A DNA stretch of 64,000 nucleotides. Origin: Roseomonas gilardii. Lineage in GTDB: Bacteria; Pseudomonadota; Alphaproteobacteria; Acetobacterales; Acetobacteraceae. The notes beneath the pieces are model-generated. The model had not been told where the DNA came from. It worked only from the letters and a program-made list of their open reading frames with translations, and ran no database searches. Positions 43,573-54,914 of this stretch are shown here, in pieces (the first letter of the stretch is position 1; every line of letters begins with the position of its first letter). The translations under genes were made by a program, and so were the position numbers. The stretch lies in contig NZ_CP015583.1 in assembly GCF_001941945.1 (NCBI RefSeq), positions 2,487,501 to 2,551,500 of the forward strand, in the 5' to 3' direction.

Positions 43573-46035
43573 ATGCTCCCCGAACTTCCCGTCACGGAAG
43601 CCCTGCCCCGTCTGGCAGCGGCGCTGCGCGATGCCTCGAACGCGGTCCTCGTGGCCCCGCCGGGCGCCGGCAAGACCACCCTGGTCCCCCTCGCCCTGCT
43701 GGACGAGCCCTGGCTGGGGGATGGCCGCATCCTGGTCCTGGAACCCCGCCGCCTCGCCGCCCGGGCCGCCGCCCGCCGCATGTCCGACCTGCGGGGCGAG
43801 GCGCTGGGCCAGACCGTGGGCCTCACCACCCGCCTCGACCGCGCCGTCTCCGATGCCACCCGCATCGAGGTCGTGACCGAGGGCCTGCTGGTGCGCCGCC
43901 TGCAATCCGACCCCGGGCTGGAAGGCGTCGCCGCCGTGCTGTTCGACGAGGCGCATGAGCGCCATCTCGACACCGATCTCGGCCTCGCCCTCTGCCTGGA
44001 CCTGCAACGCGCCCTGAGGCCGGAGCTCCGCCTCGTCGCCATGTCCGCCACGCTGGACGCCGCCGGCTTCGCCACGCTGCTCGGCGAGGCGGGCCGCCCC
44101 GCCCCGGTGATCGAGAGCGCCGGGCGGATGTTCCCGGTGGAGATCCGCCACCGCCCACGCGACCTCGCCTCGCCGCGGGACCTGCCGGAGGCCATGGCCG
44201 GCACGATCCGCGAGGCGCTGCGCGAGCATCCGGGCGACGTCCTGGCCTTCCTGCCCGGCTGGGGCGAGATCGCTCGCACCGCCGAGCGCCTGGGCGGGTT
44301 GGACGCCGATGTCATCGCCCTGCATGGCGAGCTTCCGCCCGCCGAGCAGGACCGTGCCCTCTCCCCCTCCGCGCGGCGCAAGGTGGTGCTTTCCACCTCC
44401 ATCGCCGAGACCTCGCTGACCGTGCCCGGTGTGCGCATCGTGGTGGATGGCGGCTTCCGCCGCGTGCCAAGGCTCGATCCCGCCTCGGGCCTCTCCAAGC
44501 TCGCCACCGTGCGCATCGGCCGCGCCACGGCGGAACAGCGCGCCGGCCGCGCCGGCCGCACCGAGCCTGGCGTCGCCATCCGTCTCTGGAGCGAGGCGCT
44601 GCACCGCGGCCTGCCCCTGGCCGACCGGCCCGAGATCCTGGAGGCCGAGCTGTCCGGCCTCGCCCTGGACTGCGCCGCCTGGGGCGCCGAGCCGCGCGAC
44701 CTCGCCTTCCCCGACCCGCCGCCCGAGGGCACGCTGGCCGCCGCCCGCGCCCTGCTGCGCGACCTCGACGCCCTCGACGCCCAGAACCGCATCACCCCGA
44801 CCGGCCGCCGCATGGCGCGCCTCGGCACCCATCCGCGCCTCGCCCGGATGATGGAAGCCGCCGCCTCGCCCGAGGAACGCGCGCTGGCCGCTGACCTCGC
44901 GGCGCTGCTGGAGGAACGCGACCCGATCCGCGCCCCCTCCCGCGACCGCGACGCGCCTTCCGACATCGAGCTGCGCCTCGACCTGCTGCGCGGCGGCGAC
45001 CATCCCGGTGCCGACCGCGCCACCCTGTCCCGCATCCGCCGCGCCGCCGGGCTGCACCGCCGCCGCCTGCGCGTGCCGGGCGGCATGGCGGCGGAGGGCG
45101 ATCCCGGCGCCCTGCTCGCCGCCGGCTTCCCGGACCGGATCGCGGCGAAGCGCGGCACGATGGACGGCGCCTTCCGCCTCGCCTCCGGCCAGGGCGCCCG
45201 CCTCGGCGCCACCGACCCGCTGGGCAAGCAGCCGCTGCTCGCGGTGGCCGACCTCGCCCTCCAGGGCACCGAGGCGCGCATCCGCATGGCCGCCCCGCTC
45301 AGCCGCGCCGTGCTGGAGGAACGCTTCCCCGAACGCTTCGTGCGGGAGGAAGGCGCCAGCTTCGACGCCCGCGCCGGCGCCGTCCTGCCCCGCCGCCGCC
45401 TGCGTTTCGGCCCCCTGGTGCTGGAGGAGACCACCCTCCCCGTCGCCGATCCCGCCGCCGTGGCGGAGGCACTGGCCGAAGCGGTGGCCGGACGCGGCTT
45501 CCGCGACCTGCCCTGGACCGACGCCTCCCGCCGCCTGCGCGCCCGCCTCGCCTGGGCACATCGCGTGGAGCCGGAATCCTGGCCCGACGTTTCCGACGAG
45601 GCGCTCGCGGCGCGCGCTGCGGAATGGCTCGCCCCGCATCTGCACGGGCTGACGAAGCTCACCGAGCTGCGCGGCCTGAACGCCCATGAGATCCTTTCCG
45701 GCCTGCTCGACTGGCCACAGCGCCGGCGCCTGGACACGGAACTGCCCGACCGGCTGGAACTGCCGAACAACCGCTCCGCCGCCATCGACTACGACCGCGA
45801 CCCGCCGACGCTGGAAGCCCGCGCCCAGCACCTCTTCGGCCTCGCCAGCCTGCCGCCGCTGATGGGCGGGCGCGTGCCGTTGCAGGTGGCCCTGCTCTCC
45901 CCCGCCGGACGCCCCGTGGCACTGACCGCCGACCTCGCCGGCTTCTGGCGCGGCGCCTGGGCCGATGTCCGCAAGGACATGCGCGGCCGCTATCCCAAAC
46001 ATGCCTGGCCCGAGGACCCGACCGCCCCCGCATGA
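43573..46035 (+). CDS. hrpB: ATP-dependent helicase HrpB
   Basis: An 820-residue DEAH-box RNA helicase family protein, equal in length to E. coli HrpB. Walker A is APPGAGKTT (about residue 36), the DEAH box FDEAHERHLDTD, motif III SATLDA, and motif VI QRAGRAGRTEPG. The C-terminal HrpB domain (LFGLASLPPLMGGRVPLQ, quoted in part: LPPLMGGRVPL) is present. The cellular role is unclear. ATG 43573 gives the usual start LPVTEALP; upstream codons run into the divergent DsbD promoter. Its stop overlaps the MFS gene by 4 bp. Confidence 0.93.
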   Translation: MLPELPVTEALPRLAAALRDASNAVLVAPPGAGKTTLVPLALLDEPWLGDGRILVLEPRRLAARAAARRMSDLRGEALGQTVGLTTRLDRAVSDATRIEVVTEGLLVRRLQSDPGLEGVAAVLFDEAHERHLDTDLGLALCLDLQRALRPELRLVAMSATLDAAGFATLLGEAGRPAPVIESAGRMFPVEIRHRPRDLASPRDLPEAMAGTIREALREHPGDVLAFLPGWGEIARTAERLGGLDADVIALHGELPPAEQDRALSPSARRKVVLSTSIAETSLTVPGVRIVVDGGFRRVPRLDPASGLSKLATVRIGRATAEQRAGRAGRTEPGVAIRLWSEALHRGLPLADRPEILEAELSGLALDCAAWGAEPRDLAFPDPPPEGTLAAARALLRDLDALDAQNRITPTGRRMARLGTHPRLARMMEAAASPEERALAADLAALLEERDPIRAPSRDRDAPSDIELRLDLLRGGDHPGADRATLSRIRRAAGLHRRRLRVPGGMAAEGDPGALLAAGFPDRIAAKRGTMDGAFRLASGQGARLGATDPLGKQPLLAVADLALQGTEARIRMAAPLSRAVLEERFPERFVREEGASFDARAGAVLPRRRLRFGPLVLEETTLPVADPAAVAEALAEAVAGRGFRDLPWTDASRRLRARLAWAHRVEPESWPDVSDEALAARAAEWLAPHLHGLTKLTELRGLNAHEILSGLLDWPQRRRLDTELPDRLELPNNRSAAIDYDRDPPTLEARAQHLFGLASLPPLMGGRVPLQVALLSPAGRPVALTADLAGFWRGAWADVRKDMRGRYPKHAWPEDPTAPA

Positions 46036-47324
46036 GTGACGCACCATCCCAGCCGGCCGGCGACGGCCCCCTGAACACCGCGACCGCGCCATCCGCCGCC
46101 CAGGCCGAGGCGGCGTCCCCATTGCTGCGAAACCGCTCCTTCCTGCTCTTCTGGGTGACGCGGGTCTCCTCCGCCCTGGCATTCCAGGTCATCGCCGTCT
46201 CGGTGGGCTGGCAGGTCTATGCGCTGACCGACAGCACCTTCGCCCTCGGCATGGTCGGCCTCGCCCAGTTCCTGCCGCAGATGATCCTGACCCTGCCGGC
46301 GGGCCATATCGCCGACCAGTACGACCGCCGCCACATCATGCGCATCTGCCAGCTCGCCGAGGCGCTGGCCGGACTGACCCTGGCCGCCACCGCCCTGGCG
46401 GGGCACACCCCGACCTGGCTGATCTTCGTGGCCGTGGCGGCGGTGGGCGGCGCCCGCGCCTTCGAGAGCCCGGCGACCGCCTCCCTGCTGCCGGGCCTCG
46501 TGCCCTCCTCCCAGTTGCAGCAGGCCATCTCGCTCACCAGCTCGGCGATGCAGACCGCCATGATCCTGGGCCCGGCCCTGGGCGGTATCCTCTACGCGCT
46601 CGGCGCCAGCCTCGCCTATTCGGTCGTCACCGCGCTCTTCCTGACCGCCACCCTCGCCACCACGCTGATCCGGCTGGACCACACGCCGCCGCGGCGGGAG
46701 CCGCTGACGCTCGCCAACGCCTTCGCCGGCATCGGCTTCATCCGCACCCGTCCGATCCTGCTCGGCGTCATCACGCTCGACCTCTTCGCCGTGCTGCTGG
46801 GCGGCGCCGTGGCGCTATTACCCGTCTATGCCAGGGAGATCCTGCACACGGGCCCCTGGGGCCTCGGCCTGCTGCGCTCCTCGCCCGCGATCGGCGCGCT
46901 GGCGATGTCGCTGCTGCTGGGGCGCTTCCCGATGCGCCACCATGCCGGGCTGAAGATGTTCGGCGCCGTCGGCCTCTTCGGCCTGGCCACGGTGGTCTTC
47001 GGCCTTTCGACCTGGCTGCCGCTGTCCGTCGCGGCGCTCGTCGTGCTGGGCGCGGCGGATGTGGTGAGCGTGGTGATCCGCTCCGCGCTGGTGCAGTTCG
47101 CCACGCCCGACCACATGCGCGGCCGCGTCAACGCCATGAACATGCTGTTCATCGGTGCCTCCAACCAGCTCGGCGAGTTCGAATCCGGCGTCACCGCCGC
47201 ATTGCTCGGCACGGTGCCCGCCGTCGTGCTGGGCGGGCTCGGCAGCATCGTGATCGTGCTGCTCTGGATGCGCCTCTTCCCGGCGCTGCGCCGCGTGGAC
47301 AACCTGGAGGCGCTTTCGCGTTAG
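46032..47324 (+). CDS. MFS transporter (MFS_3/EntS-like)
   Basis: A 430-residue permease with twelve hydrophobic segments, of the MFS_3 group that includes the enterobactin exporter. The motif A-like loop is GHIADQYDRRHIM, and FESPATASLLPGLV is typical of the group. The N-terminal 33 residues are soluble. The ATG overlaps the hrpB stop (ATGA), so it is translationally coupled to it although the functions appear unrelated. The substrate is unknown; export of siderophore or drug is possible. Confidence 0.83.
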   Translation: MSDAPSQPAGDGPLNTATAPSAAQAEAASPLLRNRSFLLFWVTRVSSALAFQVIAVSVGWQVYALTDSTFALGMVGLAQFLPQMILTLPAGHIADQYDRRHIMRICQLAEALAGLTLAATALAGHTPTWLIFVAVAAVGGARAFESPATASLLPGLVPSSQLQQAISLTSSAMQTAMILGPALGGILYALGASLAYSVVTALFLTATLATTLIRLDHTPPRREPLTLANAFAGIGFIRTRPILLGVITLDLFAVLLGGAVALLPVYAREILHTGPWGLGLLRSSPAIGALAMSLLLGRFPMRHHAGLKMFGAVGLFGLATVVFGLSTWLPLSVAALVVLGAADVVSVVIRSALVQFATPDHMRGRVNAMNMLFIGASNQLGEFESGVTAALLGTVPAVVLGGLGSIVIVLLWMRLFPALRRVDNLEALSR

Positions 47325-47332
47325 GCACGGAG

Positions 47333-47368
47333 GGCGGCGCCCGGGTCCGGAAGGACGCGGGCGCCGCC
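47333..47368 (+). terminator. strong hairpin after the MFS gene
   Basis: An 11-bp perfect stem (47333-47343 with 47358-47368) capped by an inner GTCC/GGAC stem and GGAA loop. No T-tract follows. Confidence 0.5.
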
Positions 47369-47402
47369 GGAACCGGAGACGGAAACAGGCTCGAGAAGAC
47401 CC

Positions 47403-49040
47403 ATGGATATCGTCACCCTCGTCCTCGTCATGCTGCTCGCCGTGGTGGTGAGCAACTACATCGCCCGCCTGTCCCCGCTCCCCCTGCCCCTTCCCCTGCT
47501 GCAGATCGCCCTCGGCGCCCTGCTGGCCCATGGCATGCATTTCGAGGTGGAGCTGGAGCCGGAGATCTTCTTCCTCGTCTTCCTGCCGCCCCTGCTCTTC
47601 CTCGACGGCTGGCGCATCCCCAAGCGCGGCTTCTTCCGCGACGGCTGGACCATCCTCGCCCTGGCGCTGGGCCTCGTCGTCTTCACCGTGCTCGGCATGG
47701 GTCTCTTCATCCACTGGCTGATCCCGGCCATGCCGCTGGCCGTTGCCTTCGCCCTGGCCGCCGTGCTCTCGCCCACGGACCCGATCGCCGTCTCCTCGGT
47801 CGCCGCGCGCGTGCCCATCCCGCACCGGCTGATGCATATCCTCGAAGGCGAATCCCTGCTGAACGACGCCTCCGGCCTGGTCTGCCTGCGCTTCGCCGTC
47901 GCGGCGGCACTCACCGGCACCTTCTCCATCGCCGAGGCTTCCGTCACCTTCCTCCAGCTCGCCCTCGGCGGCGTCGCCATCGGCGTGGCGGTGACCGTGG
48001 CGGTCAGCTTCGTGCAGAAGCGCCTGCTCCGCCATGCCGGGGAGGATCCGGGCATCCAGACGCTGGTCAGCCTGCTGATCCCCTTCGGCGCCTACCTCGC
48101 CGCCGAGCAGATGCACACCTCCGGCATCCTGGCCGCCGTCGCCGCCGGCATCGCCATGAACTACGTGGAGAATCTCGGCATCGCCCTGGCGGTCACGCGC
48201 ATGCGCCGCGCCGCGGTCTGGGACACGGTGCAGCTCGCCGCCAATGGCGCCATCTTCATCCTGCTGGGCGAGCAGCTTCCCCGCATCCTGGCCGGTGCCG
48301 CCGCGACGGTGAACCAGGCGGAGCACCACGACGAAAGCTGGCTCGTGCTCTATGTCATCGCCATCACCCTGGGCCTCGCCGCGCTGCGCTTCGCCTGGGT
48401 CTGGATCTCCGTGCAGTTCGTCCTGCTGCACGCCTCGCAGAAAGGGCAGCCGGTGGAACAGCCGAGCTGGCACCTCGTGGCCGTCATGGCGCTCGCGGGC
48501 GTGAAGGGCGCGATCACCCTGGCCGGCGTGCTCACCCTGCCGCTGGTGTCGCTGGACGGCACTCCCTTCCCGGCGCGCGAGCTCGCCATCTTCCTCGCCA
48601 TGGGCGTCATCCTGCTTTCGCTGGTCGTGGCCAGCCTGAGCCTGCCGCCCCTCCTGCGCCGCCTTCACCTGCCGCCGCAGCCCTCGCACGAGCACGAGGA
48701 GGACGAGGCCCGCGCCGCCGCCGCCAGGGCCGCCATCCGCGCCATCGAGCGCGTGCAGCACGAACTGGCCGAGGGCCGCGACGATGCCGACCTCTTCGCC
48801 GAGGCAGCCTCCCACGCCATGGAGCCCTATCACCGCTCCAGCGACACCCGGGCCCAGGAGCCCGAGGAGCAGGAGCGGGCGCAGAAGCGCGTGGCCGTCG
48901 AGCGCCACCTGCGCCTCGCCGGGCTGCGCGCCGAACGAGACGAACTCTACCATCTCCGCCGCGCCCGCCGCATCGAGGATGAGACGCTGCGCCGGCTGGT
49001 GCGGGAGATCGACCTGACCGAGGCGCGCTACGCCTCCTGA
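47403..49040 (+). CDS. Na+/H+ antiporter, CPA1 family
   Basis: A 545-residue monovalent cation:proton antiporter. About twelve membrane segments occupy residues 1-420, with the CPA1 features FLPPLLFLDGWRIP, LSPTDPIAVSSV and EGESLLNDASGLV, the last holding the ion-binding Asp. A charged cytosolic tail of about 120 residues (EHEEDEARAAAARAAI) follows, as in YjcE/NhaP-like proteins. It should contribute to pH and sodium homeostasis. Confidence 0.88.
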   Translation: MDIVTLVLVMLLAVVVSNYIARLSPLPLPLPLLQIALGALLAHGMHFEVELEPEIFFLVFLPPLLFLDGWRIPKRGFFRDGWTILALALGLVVFTVLGMGLFIHWLIPAMPLAVAFALAAVLSPTDPIAVSSVAARVPIPHRLMHILEGESLLNDASGLVCLRFAVAAALTGTFSIAEASVTFLQLALGGVAIGVAVTVAVSFVQKRLLRHAGEDPGIQTLVSLLIPFGAYLAAEQMHTSGILAAVAAGIAMNYVENLGIALAVTRMRRAAVWDTVQLAANGAIFILLGEQLPRILAGAAATVNQAEHHDESWLVLYVIAITLGLAALRFAWVWISVQFVLLHASQKGQPVEQPSWHLVAVMALAGVKGAITLAGVLTLPLVSLDGTPFPARELAIFLAMGVILLSLVVASLSLPPLLRRLHLPPQPSHEHEEDEARAAAARAAIRAIERVQHELAEGRDDADLFAEAASHAMEPYHRSSDTRAQEPEEQERAQKRVAVERHLRLAGLRAERDELYHLRRARRIEDETLRRLVREIDLTEARYAS

Positions 49041-49091
49041 GGCCGATCCAAGGATGGCCTGCCCGTAGGCACCCGGCGGCAGCGGTCCGCC

Positions 49092-50147
49092 CTAGCGCCG
49101 CCGCGGACCTGTCCACAGCGTCAGGCGGCTGAACAGGGCCACCAGCTCCGCCTGCCGCCCGGTGCCGGTCTTCTCGAAGATCGAGCGAAGCTGCGTCCGC
49201 AGCGTTTCGCGCGACAGCCCCGTGGCCGCGGCCGCCTGCGGCAGGCTGTGCCCCTGCATCAACAGCCTCGCCAGCCGGATCTGCGCCGGCGTCAGGCCGA
49301 AGAGGTCGCTCAGCAGCGTCGCCTCCGGCAAGGGCGGCGGCTGGATCTCGTGGAGCACCAGCACCGCCAGCGCCCCCGTGAAAAGCTCCTGCGCCCCCCG
49401 GCGCAGGGGCAGCAGCCGCAGGATCATGGCGGGCCGCGACCCCGCGGGCGCGATGGCGAAGGACAGCAGCGGTGGCAGCCGCGACGCCGCGATCGCCTCC
49501 AACGCCGCGAGGATCTGCCGCCCTACGGCCTCGTCCGGCAGGGCCAGCCGCTCCCCGCCTTCCGCCGCCTCCCGCCGCGCCAGGAAGGCCGCGTTCGCCG
49601 CCACCACGCGCCCGCCCAGGCCCAGCACCGCGGCGGGCAGGTCGATCTCCTCCAGCAGTTCGAGTTGGCGGTCGAGCTGGCCCAGGCCCATCCGGGCCGT
49701 GATCGTGGCGGCGCGCGCCAGATGCGGCCGCAGATGCTGCAGGAACCGGATCTGCTCCGAATCGAGCGGCCCCCGGGACAACTGCCGCTGGACGCTGAAC
49801 ATCAGCCCCTCCCCGGCCGGCAGGTCCACCACCGAATAGGCACCCCAACCCAGGTCCCTCGGCCGGAGGAACTCCTGGTGGTGCGGGTCTGTCGCCATCT
49901 CCTCGCGGGTATAGAGCTCCGTGTATTGCAGGAAGCGTGTCCCGGAGTTTCCCAGCAGCCGCCGCGACAGGTCCGAACGCCAATGCCACCCCTCGGCGAA
50001 CCATTCCCCCGCCGCGTTCCGCAGGCCCGGCGAGGTGATATGCTCGATCCGCTGCCCCAGGGTGACCAGGGACACCCCACCATCGCCGACCTGGAACAGA
50101 CGCTCCATCTCCCGGAACACGGTTTCCCAGAGCTCGGGGCGCAGCAC
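49092..50147 (-). CDS. LuxR-type helix-turn-helix regulator
   Basis: At least 351 residues. The last 60 form a LuxR/GerE helix-turn-helix (LTPAQIRLARLLMQGHSLPQ, quoted in part: LTPAQIRLARLLMQG; then SRETLRTQLRSIFEKTG). The larger N-terminal part is an unassigned sensor region with a PAS-like segment near 160-240. GTG at 50147 is the first conventional start. The frame continues upstream to a stop near 50213 through LTDEDIDALTDRIYEAV, which looks like genuine protein, with a GGGAG site before a CTG at 50195. The true start may therefore be non-canonical. Confidence 0.78.
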   Translation of the reverse strand: MLRPELWETVFREMERLFQVGDGGVSLVTLGQRIEHITSPGLRNAAGEWFAEGWHWRSDLSRRLLGNSGTRFLQYTELYTREEMATDPHHQEFLRPRDLGWGAYSVVDLPAGEGLMFSVQRQLSRGPLDSEQIRFLQHLRPHLARAATITARMGLGQLDRQLELLEEIDLPAAVLGLGGRVVAANAAFLARREAAEGGERLALPDEAVGRQILAALEAIAASRLPPLLSFAIAPAGSRPAMILRLLPLRRGAQELFTGALAVLVLHEIQPPPLPEATLLSDLFGLTPAQIRLARLLMQGHSLPQAAAATGLSRETLRTQLRSIFEKTGTGRQAELVALFSRLTLWTGPRRR

Positions 50148-50341
50148 GGCCTCGTAGATGCGGTCGGTCAGGGCGTCGATGTCTTCGTCCGTCAGGCCAG
50201 GATCGCTCCCTTATCCATCGCCCGCCGGGGCCAGCCGCCAGGTGAGCGAGCATGACCGCAGGATGGCCGGGCGATCAAGCCGCTCGGCCAACCCGCTTCC
50301 GGCGCCCTCGCCGTGTGCTACCCCACCCTCCCCGGAGCCGC

Positions 50342-51352
<1,011 letters not shown>

Positions 51353-51728
51353 GCGTCCTTCCGTCCGGTGGCCCGGGCGGGATTGCCTCGGGCCGTCCGG
51401 CTACAGATAGGGTGCCCGCGCCCGTCCGTCCCGCCCATCCCGCAAGGCTGCCCCGCAAGGCACCTATCGGGCATCCCCGCCGCGGTCCCCGTCTGCCCGG
51501 GGGACTCGGTCCGGTGACCGGCGGGCGGGCGGGCGCGCCACCTTCCCACCTGACAGGGCTTTTCCCCGCCGCCGGCGGGCCCAGTTGGAAAGGCCCGACC
51601 GAAGGCCGCGCCCAGGAATGACTTTTTCGCCACAACCCCGGCATGCCGTCCCCGCAGCACCGCCGCGACGGGCGCAATCCCCGGCTTCGGCCCTTTTGGC
51701 GCCGCCCGGGATCGAGGATGATCCGCCC
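51353..51728. other. divergent intergenic region, monooxygenase/DegP-like protease
   Basis: A 376-bp stretch that must hold both promoters. It is GC-rich with G/C runs near 51520-51580. A minus-strand AT-richer patch near 51405-51415 and a plus-strand patch near 51620 are the likeliest promoter places, but no clear boxes can be named. Open frames here are extensions of the flanking genes and look noncoding. Confidence 0.4.
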
Positions 51729-52799
<1,071 letters not shown>

Positions 52800-52911
52800 G
52801 GCCGCCATCCGGCCAGCCGCCAAGCTCCGGGTCATGCCTCGGGCCGCCCCTTGGGGCCACCCCTTGGGGCCATGCCCCGGAAGCATGGCGCGGGAGCGTG
52901 GCACCATCCGC

Positions 52912-52929
52912 GAATGATTATCAGTGCAT
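52912..52929. promoter_or_regulatory. Fur-like iron box
   Basis: The core AATGATTATCA matches the centre of the Fur consensus exactly; over 19 positions about 12 match. It lies about 105 bp before the iron-type permease start. Confidence 0.45.
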
Positions 52930-53031
52930 GGCGAATTGGTGTATGCACCCGCCCATGCCGCCGACCCCGCCCTACCGCATCCGCGACATCGCCACGCCTC
53001 ACGGAACCCCGCTCCACGGAGCCGCCCCGAA

Positions 53032-54087
53032 GTGAGCGTCGCCACCGCGCACGACCTCGCCGCGGCGGACTACCGGCGCCTCCTGCTTCGCCGTGGCGCC
53101 GTGCTGGCCGGCCTGACCCTGCTGCTGCTGGTGGCGCTGGTCTGCGACGTGATGACGGGGCCCTCGCGCCTGCCCTTCGCCGACGTGCTTTCCACCATCC
53201 TCTCGCCCGACGGCGCGACCGGCCCGATGCGTGTCATCGTCTGGGATGTCCGCCTGCCCTACGCGCTGATGGCGGTGCTGGTCGGCGCCGCCCTGGCGCT
53301 GGCGGGGGCGGAGATGCAGACGGTGCTGAACAACCCGCTGGCCAGCCCCTTCACCCTCGGCGTCTCTTCCGCTGCCTCGCTCGGCGCGGCGCTCGCCATC
53401 GTGCTGGGGCGCGGCGTGCCCTGGGTGCCGCAGGACTGGCTGATCCCGGCCAATGCCTTCGTCTTCGCCTTCGCCTCGATGCTGCTGCTGCACTTCATGT
53501 CGCGCCTGCGCGGCGCCGGGGTGGATGCGCTGGTGCTGTTCGGCATCGCCCTGGTCTTCGCCATGAACGCGCTGGTGGCGCTGCTGCAGTTCGTGGCCAC
53601 GGAACAGGCGCTGCAGCAGCTCGTCTTCTGGTCCATGGGCTCGCTGGCCCGCGCCACCTGGCCGAAGATCGGCATCATGGCCCTCGCGCTCGCCGTCTGC
53701 GTCCCGTTCTGCGCCCGCGCCACCTGGAAGCTGACGGCGCTGCGCCTCGGCGAGGACCGTGCCCGCTCCTTCGGCGTGGATGCCACCGCGCTGCGCCGGG
53801 GCTCGTTGCTGCGCGTCTCGCTGCTCGCGGCCGTGTCCGTCGCCTTCGTCGGCACGATCGGCTTCGTCGGCCTCGTCGGCCCGCATGCGGCGCGGCTGAT
53901 GGTGGGCGAGGACCATCGCTACTTCCTGCCCGCCTCCGCCCTTTGCGGCGCGGTGCTGCTCTCGCTCTCCTCCATCGCCTCCAAGATGATCGTGCCAGGG
54001 CTGCTGATCCCGATCGGCATCGTCACCGCGCTGATCGGCGTGCCCGTCTTCGTGGCGCTGGTCTTCGGCCGGGCGCGCGCGGCATGA
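53032..54087 (+). CDS. FecCD-family ABC transporter permease (iron-siderophore/cobalamin type)
   Basis: A 351-residue permease with about nine or ten helices. Signatures include VLVGAALALAGAEMQTVLNNPLASP (quoted in part: ALAGAEMQTVLNNPLASP) and FVGTIGFVGLVGPHAARLM, the segment contacting the ATPase. It imports a chelated metal or cobalamin. GTG 53032 is preferred: CGGAG lies about 10 nt before it, and the more distal ATG at 52924 overlaps the Fur-like box. The ATP-binding gene overlaps its end by 4 bp. No binding protein or receptor gene is adjacent. Confidence 0.85.
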   Translation: MSVATAHDLAAADYRRLLLRRGAVLAGLTLLLLVALVCDVMTGPSRLPFADVLSTILSPDGATGPMRVIVWDVRLPYALMAVLVGAALALAGAEMQTVLNNPLASPFTLGVSSAASLGAALAIVLGRGVPWVPQDWLIPANAFVFAFASMLLLHFMSRLRGAGVDALVLFGIALVFAMNALVALLQFVATEQALQQLVFWSMGSLARATWPKIGIMALALAVCVPFCARATWKLTALRLGEDRARSFGVDATALRRGSLLRVSLLAAVSVAFVGTIGFVGLVGPHAARLMVGEDHRYFLPASALCGAVLLSLSSIASKMIVPGLLIPIGIVTALIGVPVFVALVFGRARAA

Positions 54088-54914
54088 GGGACGACGCCAT
54101 CCACCACACGGACAACCGCCAGCCCCTGACCGTCGGGCACGTCTCGGTCGGCTACGGCAAGCGGCAGATCATCCGCGACCTGTCGCTGCGCCCGATGCTG
54201 CCCGGCACGCTGACCGCCCTGGTCGGCCCCAACGGCGCCGGCAAGTCCACCCTGCTGCGCGGCCTAGCCGGGCTGGTGCCGGCGAAGGGCCAGGTCCACC
54301 TCGGCGGCCAGGACCTGTCGGCCATGTCGGTCGGCCGGCGAGCGCGCCACGTCTCCTACATGCCGCAGGGCCTGCCCCAGGGCGTGGCGCTCACCGTGCT
54401 GGAAACGCTGGTCGGCGCGCTGAAGGCCGTGGCCCCCGCCTCGGGCGCCGTCTCCGGCGAGGAAGCCGCCCGCCGCGGCCTCGCGATCCTGGAGCGGCTG
54501 GGCATTGCCGACTTCGCCCTGCGCGGGCTGGACCGGCTGTCCGGCGGCCAGCGGCAGCTCGCCGGCCTCGCCCAGGCCCTGGTGCGGGAGCCGGAAGTGC
54601 TGCTGCTCGACGAACCGACCTCGGCGCTCGATCTGCGCTTCCAGCTCTCGGTGATGGGGCTGGTGCGGCAGACGGTGCTGGAGCACGGGCTGGTGGGCGT
54701 GGTGGTGCTGCACGACCTCAGCCTCGCCGCCCGGTTCTCGGACCGTGTGGTGGTGCTGCACGACGGCACGGTGCGGGCGGACGGCACGCCCGAAGACACG
54801 CTGACCCCGGCGATCCTGGCCGAGGTCTATGGCGTGGCGGCGCGGATCGAGTTCTGTTCCCAGGGCAGCCTGCTGGTCCTCGCGGACGCCCCCCTGCCCC
54901 GGCAGGCGGCCTGA
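54084..54914 (+). CDS. ABC transporter ATP-binding protein (FecE/FhuC type)
   Basis: A 276-residue ATPase. Walker A is GPNGAGKST (about 51-59), the signature LSGGQRQLAGLAQAL, Walker B LLLDEPTSALD, and the H-loop LHDLSLAARF. It powers the permease encoded just upstream; the genes overlap as ATGA. Together they make the inner-membrane part of a metal-chelate importer under probable iron control. Confidence 0.9.
   Translation: MRDDAIHHTDNRQPLTVGHVSVGYGKRQIIRDLSLRPMLPGTLTALVGPNGAGKSTLLRGLAGLVPAKGQVHLGGQDLSAMSVGRRARHVSYMPQGLPQGVALTVLETLVGALKAVAPASGAVSGEEAARRGLAILERLGIADFALRGLDRLSGGQRQLAGLAQALVREPEVLLLDEPTSALDLRFQLSVMGLVRQTVLEHGLVGVVVLHDLSLAARFSDRVVVLHDGTVRADGTPEDTLTPAILAEVYGVAARIEFCSQGSLLVLADAPLPRQAA

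Noticed and set aside
41247..45785. A 1512-codon minus-strand open frame continuing upstream of the DsbD-like gene across hrpB
   Set aside because: The part beyond 43487 is Arg/Ser/Ala-rich antisense of hrpB, lacks domains, and reflects scarcity of stops at high GC.
46818..48953. A 711-codon minus-strand frame opposite the antiporter and MFS genes
   Set aside because: His/Gln/Gly/Asp-rich antisense shadow of transmembrane coding sequence.
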